Positions 1-5,847 of a stretch of 9,986 nucleotides of DNA are shown here, in pieces. The translations under genes and the position numbers were made by a program. The stretch comes from Acidobacteriota bacterium. GTDB taxonomy: Bacteria; Acidobacteriota; Vicinamibacteria; Vicinamibacterales; JAFNAJ01. How positions within the stretch are numbered: position 1 is the stretch's first letter; each line of letters opens with the position of its first letter. The notes beneath the pieces are model-generated. The model was given only the letters and a program-made list of their open reading frames with translations. It ran no database searches and was not told the origin of the DNA. The stretch spans positions 1 to 9,986 of the forward strand of contig JAFNAJ010000061.1 in assembly GCA_017860085.1 (NCBI GenBank), read 5' to 3'.

Positions 1-36
1 GAGGGCGACGAAGACGAACGACGTCGGGCGCATCAT
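1..36 (-). CDS. Partial 5' end of a leftward gene, probable signal peptide start
   Basis: Read on the minus strand, an ATG at 36 (or the next codon, an ATG at 33) opens a frame that runs off the left edge. It encodes M-M-R-P-T-S-F-V-F-V-A-L. One arginine followed by a hydrophobic run is the usual start of a Sec signal peptide, which suggests an exported protein. Only 12 codons are visible, so neither the family nor the reality of the gene can be established. No convincing Shine-Dalgarno sequence precedes it. Its orientation would make it divergent from the aldo/keto reductase, which would explain the non-coding stretch between them. The call rests on start position, composition and context only. 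Confidence 0.35.
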   Translation of the reverse strand, partial: MMRPTSFVFVAL

Positions 37-158
37 CGGTCAGGCTGCCGGGGTGGCGGGCCGCCACACCCCGGGCGCGAGGACTACCTGCCAATACGAC
101 AGGCGGCAACGGGGTGTTTCGTCTGCCTCGACCTGCACCTTCGCCTCGGCCTACACTC
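37..158. promoter_or_regulatory. Non-coding region between divergent genes, with GC hairpin
   Basis: This stretch lies between the putative leftward gene and the aldo/keto reductase and should hold promoters for both. I cannot point to a convincing -35/-10 pair on either strand. The clearest structure is an imperfect inverted repeat at 48-74: about 10 paired bases (CCGGGG with CCCCGG, then TGGC with GCCA), a two-base bulge and a five-base loop. It would sit in the leader of the leftward gene, about 11 bp from its start. A regulatory role is only possible; a GC-rich genome makes such hairpins by chance. Confidence 0.3.
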
Positions 159-1130
159 ATGCGCATGGAATACCGGCGATTCGGACGGCTGGGATGGTCG
201 GTGGCCGAGGTCGGCTACGGCCTGTGGGGCATGGGCGGCTGGAGCGGGTCGAACGACGACGAGTCGCTCGCCGCGCTCGACCGGGCCGTGGCGCTGGGCT
301 GCAACTTCTTCGACACGGCATGGGCCTATGGCCAGGGACGGAGCGAACGCCTGCTCGGCCAGACGTTGCGCGCGCATCCTGGCCAGCGAATCTACGTCGC
401 GACCAAGGTGCCGCCGAAGAACATGGCGTGGCCGGGGCGGGCCTCGACGCCCATTGCCGAGGTCTTCCCGCCGGACCACATCAGGGCGTTCACGGAGCAG
501 AGCCTCGAGAACCTGGGGCTCGACCGCATCGACCTGCAGCAGCTCCACGTGTGGAGTGACGCATGGGCCTCAGATGATGGCTGGAAGCGGGCGGTGTCCG
601 ACCTGAAGGGCGAGGGACTGATCGGGGGCTTCGGGATCAGCGTGAACCGCTGGGAGCCGGCCAACGTTCTCGCAGCCCTCGAGACGGGTCTGGTCGACGC
701 GGTCCAGGTGGTCTACAACATCTTCGACCAGGCCCCGGAAGACCGGTTGTTTCCCGTCTGCAGTCAACTCGATCTCGCGGTCATTGCGCGGGTCCCGTTT
801 GACGAGGGCAGCCTCACCGGCACGCTGAAGGCCGACGCGACCTGGCCCGCCAGCGACTGGCGGAATCTCTACTTCACGCCCGACAACCTGCGCGCCACGC
901 TCGCGCGCGTCGACGCCCTGCAGCCGCTGGTGCCGGACGGCTGGAGCCTGCCGGACCTTGCGCTGCGGTTCATCCTGCAGCACGACGCGGTGTCGACGAC
1001 CATCCCCGGGATGCGGCGCGCGGCCCATGTCGAGGCCAACATGCGGGCCAGTGACGGCAGCCGGTTGCCCGCGGCGCTCCACGCGGCGCTGCGCAAGCAC
1101 AGGTGGGATCGGACGCAGGAGATCCCCTAG
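159..1130 (+). CDS. Aldo/keto reductase family oxidoreductase
   Basis: A single-domain TIM-barrel oxidoreductase of 323 residues, the usual AKR length, expected to be cytosolic and to reduce a carbonyl substrate or oxidise an alcohol with NADP(H). The N-terminus M-R-M-E-Y-R-R-F-G-R-L-G is the typical first strand of the bacterial group. The catalytic tetrad is complete: D52 (in F-F-D-T-A), Y57 (in A-Y-G), K83 (in A-T-K-V) and H130 (in Q-L-H-V-W). The G-x-G-R-S-E segment after Y57 and the G-I-S-V-N strand near residue 170 also fit. The substrate cannot be told from sequence. The frame opens upstream to a GTG at 114, but those 15 Pro/Arg-rich residues precede the conserved start, so I prefer ATG 159; ATG 165 is equally possible. 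No clear ribosome binding site is visible. It converges on the methyltransferase gene and appears to be transcribed alone. Confidence 0.93.
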   Translation: MRMEYRRFGRLGWSVAEVGYGLWGMGGWSGSNDDESLAALDRAVALGCNFFDTAWAYGQGRSERLLGQTLRAHPGQRIYVATKVPPKNMAWPGRASTPIAEVFPPDHIRAFTEQSLENLGLDRIDLQQLHVWSDAWASDDGWKRAVSDLKGEGLIGGFGISVNRWEPANVLAALETGLVDAVQVVYNIFDQAPEDRLFPVCSQLDLAVIARVPFDEGSLTGTLKADATWPASDWRNLYFTPDNLRATLARVDALQPLVPDGWSLPDLALRFILQHDAVSTTIPGMRRAAHVEANMRASDGSRLPAALHAALRKHRWDRTQEIP

Positions 1131-1137
1131 CCCTGGC

Positions 1138-1157
1138 GGCGGGCCTGGAGGCCCGCC
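1138..1157. terminator. Perfect 8-bp GC hairpin between convergent genes
   Basis: GGCGGGCC and its exact reverse complement GGCCCGCC flank a four-base TGGA loop, starting 7 bp after the aldo/keto reductase stop codon. Its place between two convergent genes fits a bidirectional transcript end. No T-run follows on either strand, so it is not a classic intrinsic terminator; it may protect 3' ends or assist Rho. The same shape, a short GC palindrome with a tetraloop outside genes, also fits a dispersed REP-like element, which could be tested by counting copies in the genome. Confidence 0.45.
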
Positions 1158-1234
1158 CTACCGGAGCGGCCCGAACGGTTTCACCTGGTCCTCGATGGCC
1201 TTGCGGGTGACAGGACCACCTTGAGTCCGTCCCG

Positions 1235-2200
1235 CTACCGCACCTCCTCCCGGGCACGGTACTCGACGAAGAACTGCTCGGTGAGGAACTCGTGGACGCG
1301 CACGGGCACGAGCCCTGCCTCGGCCATGGCCGCGTCGACCTCCTCGCGCGACATCTTCTGCTCGGGCGGCGGGCCCCAGGGGCGCTCCTCGATGGGTTTG
1401 AAGATGAAATCGATCACGACGACGCGGCCCCCGGGCGCGAGGCCGGCGCGCAACGTCTTCGCGTAGCGTCCGCGGTCCTTGATGTAGTGCAAGGTGTCGA
1501 CCATCAGGATCGTGTCGACGCCGCCGGTCGGCAACCGGGGATCGTCCCGCTCCACCTGCTGGGTCTTGATGTTCGTGAGCCCCTCGGCGCGCGCGCGCTG
1601 GTCGAGATAGGCCAGCACCTCGGGCCCGATGTCGATGGCCCACACGATGCCCGTCGGCCCGACGGCCTTGGCCACCCGTCGGGCGAAGTAGCCCGACCCG
1701 GCGCCGACGTCGGCCACGCGCTCGCCGGGCCTGAACGCGAGCGTCGCCATCACCCGCTCGGGCTGCTGGTAGGAATCGCGCTCGGGCCGCTCGAGCAGCC
1801 ACAGGTAGCCCCGGAACCAGATCTTCCGCGTGGCAGCCTTGAAGCGCTCGTCGTCGCGCATCGCGGCAAACGCCTCGTCGCGACGCACGCGCGACACGTC
1901 GAAGAGCCCCGCCTGGGAGACGCGCTCCAGGTACTCGCAGGCCGCGTCGCGGTTCCCGAGGCGTGCGTGCAGCTGCGCCACCCGGTACAGCGATTCCACG
2001 TGCTGCTGCTCGGCGTGCTCGTCGAGAAGGAGCGCGGCGGCGAGCGCCGCGTTCCAGTCTGAAGCCGCTTCCGCGGCGGCGAGGCGTTGTTCGAGCACAG
2101 ACGCCGGGGTCGTGGGCGCCTGCCCCAGCGCCGGCACCACCCCGGCCGCGGTTGCAAGCACCACCCCGGAGACCAGACGTGCGACTGTGCCGCGGCTCAT
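1235..2200 (-). CDS. Exported class I SAM-dependent methyltransferase with TPR-like N-terminus
   Basis: The protein has 321 residues. Residues 1-26 form a Sec signal peptide (basic start, hydrophobic core, A-L-G before Q27) with no lipobox cysteine. Residues 30-130 are alpha-helical and TPR-like, with a Y-x-x-A-x-L-H-A-R-L-G-N motif near 72-83. From about 150 comes a Rossmann methyltransferase domain: motif I V-A-D-V-G-A-G-S-G-Y (162-171), acidic D190 ending strand 2, V-D-T-L-H-Y at 234-239, and L-A-P-G-G-R-V-V-V-I-D at 254-264. These support SAM binding; the substrate is unknown. An AGGTGG ribosome binding site lies 4 bp before the ATG, supporting this start. The odd point is export of an enzyme whose cofactor is cytoplasmic. 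Similar signal-bearing methyltransferases are, to my knowledge, annotated repeatedly in Acidobacteriota and Proteobacteria without a settled role. It is divergent from the aldehyde dehydrogenase gene. Confidence 0.9.
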   Translation of the reverse strand: MSRGTVARLVSGVVLATAAGVVPALGQAPTTPASVLEQRLAAAEAASDWNAALAAALLLDEHAEQQHVESLYRVAQLHARLGNRDAACEYLERVSQAGLFDVSRVRRDEAFAAMRDDERFKAATRKIWFRGYLWLLERPERDSYQQPERVMATLAFRPGERVADVGAGSGYFARRVAKAVGPTGIVWAIDIGPEVLAYLDQRARAEGLTNIKTQQVERDDPRLPTGGVDTILMVDTLHYIKDRGRYAKTLRAGLAPGGRVVVIDFIFKPIEERPWGPPPEQKMSREEVDAAMAEAGLVPVRVHEFLTEQFFVEYRAREEVR

Positions 2201-2301
2201 CGGACCACCTCTCCCAGGGGCCTTCCCACTATACGCCCGCGCCAGCAGGACGCGATGTCCGTGGCTGGCCGTAGAATGGTTCCGCCCCTCGAGTGCGCGT
2301 G
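2201..2301. promoter_or_regulatory. Divergent intergenic promoter region
   Basis: About 100 bp separate the starts of the methyltransferase and the aldehyde dehydrogenase, so promoters for both must lie here or overlap the genes. On the plus strand TAGAAT (2272-2277) matches five of six bases of the -10 consensus and would start transcription about 18 bp before ATG 2302. On the minus strand TATAGT (plus-strand 2233-2228) also matches five of six and would give a leader of roughly 20 bases to the methyltransferase. Neither has a recognisable TTGACA at 16-18 bp. Because the sequence is otherwise GC-rich, the two AT-containing hexamers stand out. The call is by pattern only. Confidence 0.35.
2205..2210 (-). 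promoter_or_regulatory. Ribosome binding site of the methyltransferase
   Basis: On the minus strand AGGTGG, preceded by GAG, ends 4 bp before ATG 2200. It is a good match to the anti-Shine-Dalgarno complement and fixes the start that includes the signal peptide. Confidence 0.6.
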
Positions 2302-3765
2302 ATGAAGACCTACTCGCTCTACATCGACGGCCGGTTCGTGGACGCGTGCACCACCGAAACCCTCGACGTCCTCAACCCCGCCACCCAGCAGGTCCTGGCG
2401 CGCGTGCCCAGCGGCGGTGCGGAGGACGTGGCGCGCGCGGTCGCGGCCGCGCGCCGCGCGTTCGACAGCGGTCCCTGGCGCGACGTCACGGCCCAGGAGC
2501 GTGGCCGCATCCTGTTCCGCCTGGCGGACACGGTGCGGCGTCGCGCGGCCGAGCTGGCCGAGCTCGAGACCCTCAACAACGGCAAGCCGATCGCCGAGTC
2601 CGAGTTCGACATGGCCGACGTGGCGACCTGCTTCGAGTACTACGGCGGGCTCGCGACCAAGATCCACGGCGACGTGATTCCCGTGCCCGACAACGCCATG
2701 AGCCTCGCCCTTCGCGAGCCGATCGGCGTGGCCGGCCAGATCATCCCGTGGAACTACCCGCTGCTGATGGCCGCGTGGAAGATCGCGCCGGCCATCTGCG
2801 CCGGGTGCACGATGGTGCTGAAGCCCGCCGAGCAGACACCGCTGACCATCCTCGAGCTCGCCAGCAACTTCGAAGAGGTCGGGCTGCCGCCGGGCGTCGT
2901 CAACATCGTGACCGGCCTCGGTGAACCCGCCGGCGCGGCCCTGGTCGTCCACCCCGACGTCGACGCCGTCGCCTTCACTGGCAGTCTCGAGACGGGCCGG
3001 CTCATCATGCGCGCCGCGGCTGACGGGGTGAAGAAGGTCTCCCTCGAGCTTGGGGGCAAGTCGCCGAACATCTTCTTCGCGGATTCCGACTTCGAGGCCG
3101 CCGTCGACGGAGCGCTCTTCGGGGTCTTCATCAACCAGGGCGAGGTGTGCTCGGCCGGCAGCCGCATCCTCGTGGAGCGCGGCGTTTACGCGAGGTTCGT
3201 CGAGGCCATCACCGAGAAGGCTCGTCGGATCCGGCTGGGCCCAGGCACCGATCGCAACGTGAAGATGGGCCCGCTCGTCAGCGCCGACCAGCTCGAGCGC
3301 GTGCGCGAGTACCAGGAGGTTGGCAAGGCCGAAGCCAAGCTCGCGCTGGGCGGCGGGCGCGCCCGAGGGGCCGGCCTCGACGCCGGCTTCTTCGTGGAGC
3401 CGACGATCTTCTACGACGTGGACAATTCGGCCACCATCGCGCGCGAGGAGATCTTCGGCCCCGTCGCGTGCGTGATCCCGTTCGACACCGAGTCGGAGGC
3501 CTTGCGCATTGCCAACGACACCCCCTACGGCCTGGCGGCCGCCGTCTGGACCCGCGACATCTTTCGCGCCATGCGGGTCGTCAAGGCCCTGCGCGCCGGC
3601 ATCGTCTGGGTGAACCACATGCAGCCCACCTACGTCGAGGCTCCATGGGGGGGTGTGAAACAGAGTGGCATCGGCCGCGAGCTCGGGAAGTGGGGCGTGG
3701 AGGAGTATCTCCACGTCAAGCAGGTACACATCAACCTGAACGACCGGCCGATCGGGTGGTACTAG
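2302..3765 (+). CDS. NAD(P)-dependent aldehyde dehydrogenase
   Basis: A full-length ALDH-superfamily enzyme of 487 residues that should oxidise an aldehyde to its carboxylate with NAD(P)+ in the cytoplasm. Visible landmarks: the oxyanion asparagine N151 in P-W-N-Y-P; K174 and E177 in the cofactor-binding K-P-A-E; F-T-G-S-x-x-x-G near residue 230; the general base E249 in L-E-L-G-G-K-S-P; the nucleophile C283 in Q-G-E-V-C-S-A-G; and E383 in E-E-I-F-G-P. The spacing of 34 between Glu and Cys is canonical. Overall it resembles the betaine/phenylacetaldehyde/retinal dehydrogenase-like group, but the substrate cannot be fixed. The frame also offers GTG at 2293; I chose ATG 2302 because M-K-T-Y-S-L-Y-I-D-G is a normal ALDH beginning. 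No strong ribosome binding site is visible. It is first in a rightward run, followed 12 bp later by the DUF1232 gene. Confidence 0.95.
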   Translation: MKTYSLYIDGRFVDACTTETLDVLNPATQQVLARVPSGGAEDVARAVAAARRAFDSGPWRDVTAQERGRILFRLADTVRRRAAELAELETLNNGKPIAESEFDMADVATCFEYYGGLATKIHGDVIPVPDNAMSLALREPIGVAGQIIPWNYPLLMAAWKIAPAICAGCTMVLKPAEQTPLTILELASNFEEVGLPPGVVNIVTGLGEPAGAALVVHPDVDAVAFTGSLETGRLIMRAAADGVKKVSLELGGKSPNIFFADSDFEAAVDGALFGVFINQGEVCSAGSRILVERGVYARFVEAITEKARRIRLGPGTDRNVKMGPLVSADQLERVREYQEVGKAEAKLALGGGRARGAGLDAGFFVEPTIFYDVDNSATIAREEIFGPVACVIPFDTESEALRIANDTPYGLAAAVWTRDIFRAMRVVKALRAGIVWVNHMQPTYVEAPWGGVKQSGIGRELGKWGVEEYLHVKQVHINLNDRPIGWY

Positions 3766-3773
3766 GAGGAGGA
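3764..3773 (+). promoter_or_regulatory. Strong ribosome binding site overlapping the aldehyde dehydrogenase stop
   Basis: AGGAGGAGGA begins inside the TAG stop of the aldehyde dehydrogenase gene and ends 4 bp before the next ATG (3778). It is the best Shine-Dalgarno sequence I found in the window. It implies that the DUF1232 protein is translated from the same message, probably with coupling. Confidence 0.75.
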
Positions 3774-3777
3774 ACCA

Positions 3778-4221
3778 ATGCTCGGCGAAGACTTCTATCG
3801 GCAGATCCGTGACCGCGTGTCGGGCTACACCGGTCCCTACGGCGAGTACGTCCTGCTGGTGCCCGATCTCCTCGTGCTCGTGGGCAAGCTCATGCTCGAC
3901 CCGCGCGTCGCCGCGAAACACAAGGCCTATCTCGGAGCCGCGCTCGCGTACGTCGTGTCGCCCATCGACCTCCTGTCAGAGCGAAAGTTCGGCGCGGCTG
4001 GCTACCTGGACGACATCGCGGTCCTCGTCGCCGCCCTCAACCAGCTCCTCAACGAGGTCGACCCCCAGGTCGTGCTCAACCACTGGTCGGGCAACGTCGA
4101 CCTGCTGGCCAAGGTCCGCGAGATCCTCGGTCAGGCCGACCAGCTGATCGGCAAGGGTCGGCTCGAGAAGATCCTCGAGGGCCTCGGCATGCGCAGGCCC
4201 GCATCGGGACCGGTCGCGTGA
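3778..4221 (+). CDS. Small DUF1232 (YkvA-like) protein
   Basis: A 147-residue protein carrying a DUF1232 core at about residues 45-85. Its hallmark is A-Y-V-V-S-P-I-D-L-L (57-66), with acidic D64, followed after a short turn by G-Y-L-D-D (75-79) with D78 and D79. In this family the S-P-I-D-x-x-P segment is the conserved signature; here Ser67 replaces the usual proline (L-L-S-E). Residues 24-40 and 52-66 are hydrophobic enough for membrane association, but clear transmembrane helices are uncertain. The C-terminal 50 residues look helical. The function of DUF1232 proteins is unknown, and I do not assign one. The strong ribosome binding site overlapping the upstream stop places it in one unit with the aldehyde dehydrogenase; the SDR gene follows after 52 bp. 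Confidence 0.85.
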   Translation: MLGEDFYRQIRDRVSGYTGPYGEYVLLVPDLLVLVGKLMLDPRVAAKHKAYLGAALAYVVSPIDLLSERKFGAAGYLDDIAVLVAALNQLLNEVDPQVVLNHWSGNVDLLAKVREILGQADQLIGKGRLEKILEGLGMRRPASGPVA

Positions 4222-4273
4222 AGGGTCGCCGACGAGCGGCCGGACCCGTTGAAGCTCAGGCGACGTCCCAAGG

Positions 4274-5806
4274 ATGATGGGCGTGCAGCCACTTGACCCG
4301 AACGACGTGGTGCTCGTCACTGGTGCCACCGGCTACATCGGGGGCCGCCTCGTCCCACGCCTGCTCGACGCGGGCTATCGGGTGCGGTGCCTCGTGCGCG
4401 ACCCGGGGCGACTCGAAGGGCGCCCGTGGCGGTCGCGCGTCGAGGTGGCCCGCGGCGACGTGCTCGACCCGGCGTCGCTCGAGGCCGCGACCGCAGGTGT
4501 GGGCACGGCGTTCTACCTCGTCCACAGCATGGCCAGCGGCGGGGATTTCCACGAGCGCGACGTGATTGCCGCACGCAACTTCGCGCACGCGATGAAACGC
4601 GCCGGCGGCCGGCGCATCATCTACCTGGGCGGCCTGGGCGACCCCGCCTCGGGCCTGTCCCAGCACCTCCAATCGCGCCAGCTGACCGCCGATGCGCTGC
4701 GCGAGGCAGGCGTCCCGGTCACCGAGTTCCGAGCGGCGGTCATCGTGGGCTCGGGCAGCCTCTCGTTCGAGATCATCCGCTACCTGACGGAACGGGTCCC
4801 GATCATGATCTGCCCGCGGTGGGTCTACACGCGCGTGCAGCCCATTGCGATCCGCAACGTGCTCGACTACCTCGTGGCCTGCCTCCAGGTGCCCGACAGC
4901 GCCGGCCAGGTCGTCGAAATCGGCGGCGCCGACATCGTCACCTACGGCGAGATGATGACGATCTACGCGCGCGTCCGCGGCCTGCGACGCCTGATGATCC
5001 CTGTCCCGGTGCTGACCCCGCGACTCTCGTCGTACTGGGTGCACCTGGTGACGCCCGTGCCGAGCACCATCGCGCAGCCGCTCATCGAAGGGCTGCGCAA
5101 CGAGGTGATCGTTCGTACCGACGGCGCCCGCCGCCTGTTCCCGGGCATCAAACCGATTGACTACGCGACGTCGGTCGCGAACGCCCTCGAGCGGCTCGAG
5201 ATCGGAGCGCTGGAAACGGCCTGGAGCGACGCGCTGATCACGACCCAGGGCGACCGCCCACCCGTGGTGCTCACCACGAGCGAGGGTATGGTGATCGAGA
5301 AACGCCAGCTGACGGTTGAGGCGAGCCCGGCGGCTGTCTATCGGTCGTTTGCGAGCCTTGGTGGCGAGCGCGGCTGGCTCACGATGAACTGGGCGTGGCA
5401 GCTCCGCGGAGCCCTCGACCGCCTGGTGGGCGGCGTCGGCATGCGCCGGGGCCGGCGTGATCAGTACGACCTTCGCCCCGGGGACGCCGTGGACTTCTGG
5501 CGGGTCGAACACGTCGAGCCCAACCGCTCGGTTCGACTCCGCGCCGAGATGAAGGTGCCCGGGCGCGCGTGGCTCGAATTCGAGGTGACAGCCGCCGAGG
5601 ACGGCCACAGCGCCTTCACGCAGACGGCGCTCTTCGCGCCCCGAGGGCTCGCGGGCTGGCTCTATTGGTACTCGCTGTACCCGATGCACGCGATCATCTT
5701 CGACGGCATGATCCACCGGATCGCCGACGATGCCGTGCACCCCGTGGGACGGCTTGCCGTCCCGCCACCGTCCGATCGAGCCTCGAACGATCGGGCCCGA
5801 TCGTGA
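4274..5806 (+). CDS. SDR-family NAD(P)-binding oxidoreductase fused to DUF2867
   Basis: A two-domain protein of 510 residues. Residues 10-320 form an atypical short-chain dehydrogenase/NmrA-like Rossmann fold: the dinucleotide loop is T-G-A-T-G-Y-I-G-G (16-24), with V-R-D-P at 41-44 and Y-L-G-G-L at 117-121. The stretch H-L-x-S-R (131-135) and V-I-V-G-S-G-S (156-162) are typical of this subgroup. No standard Y-x-x-x-K catalytic pair is obvious, so it may bind NAD(P) without being a classical dehydrogenase. Residues about 345-487 match DUF2867, a SRPBCC-like domain, ending in Y-W-Y-S-L-Y-P-M-H-A-I-I-F-D-G-M. The substrate is unknown. The start could be ATG 4274, ATG 4277 or GTG 4283; AAGG at 4270-4273 abuts the first, so the later ones cannot be ruled out. 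It is probably co-transcribed with the two upstream genes. Confidence 0.9.
   Translation: MMGVQPLDPNDVVLVTGATGYIGGRLVPRLLDAGYRVRCLVRDPGRLEGRPWRSRVEVARGDVLDPASLEAATAGVGTAFYLVHSMASGGDFHERDVIAARNFAHAMKRAGGRRIIYLGGLGDPASGLSQHLQSRQLTADALREAGVPVTEFRAAVIVGSGSLSFEIIRYLTERVPIMICPRWVYTRVQPIAIRNVLDYLVACLQVPDSAGQVVEIGGADIVTYGEMMTIYARVRGLRRLMIPVPVLTPRLSSYWVHLVTPVPSTIAQPLIEGLRNEVIVRTDGARRLFPGIKPIDYATSVANALERLEIGALETAWSDALITTQGDRPPVVLTTSEGMVIEKRQLTVEASPAAVYRSFASLGGERGWLTMNWAWQLRGALDRLVGGVGMRRGRRDQYDLRPGDAVDFWRVEHVEPNRSVRLRAEMKVPGRAWLEFEVTAAEDGHSAFTQTALFAPRGLAGWLYWYSLYPMHAIIFDGMIHRIADDAVHPVGRLAVPPPSDRASNDRARS
5772..5804. terminator. Overlapping palindromes at the SDR gene end
   Basis: The hexamer CGATCG occurs three times (5773-5778, 5788-5793, 5798-5803). 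The last two form a perfect 18-bp palindrome, 5787-5804, that could fold with a 7-bp stem and GGCC loop. The first copy can instead pair with the second (CCGATCG with CGATCGG, 5772-5778 and 5788-5794), so two mutually exclusive hairpins are possible. The palindrome ends at the T of the SDR stop codon and lies 43 bp beyond the stop of the convergent barrel gene. No T-run follows. A shared transcript-end structure is plausible; a protein-binding site is an alternative. Confidence 0.4.
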
Positions 5807-5847
5807 ACGGCGACGGCGCGCCGACATGACGTTCTCTGCGATGACCG

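Noticed and set aside
114..158. Extension of the aldo/keto reductase to GTG 114
   Set aside because: It adds 15 Pro/Arg-rich residues before the conserved family start and has no better ribosome binding site.
1292..2062. Plus-strand open frame opposite the methyltransferase
   Set aside because: Rich in His, Gly, Arg and Leu without motifs; the minus strand has signal peptide, ribosome binding site and SAM motifs.
2197..3921. Long minus-strand open frame opposite the aldehyde dehydrogenase
   Set aside because: It is a GC-bias shadow: His/Asp/Gly/Val-rich with no motif, while the plus strand has every ALDH catalytic residue.
4256..5827. Long minus-strand open frame opposite the SDR gene
   Set aside because: Composition is Arg/His/Ala-rich and typical of antisense frames in GC-rich genes; the plus strand carries conserved motifs throughout.
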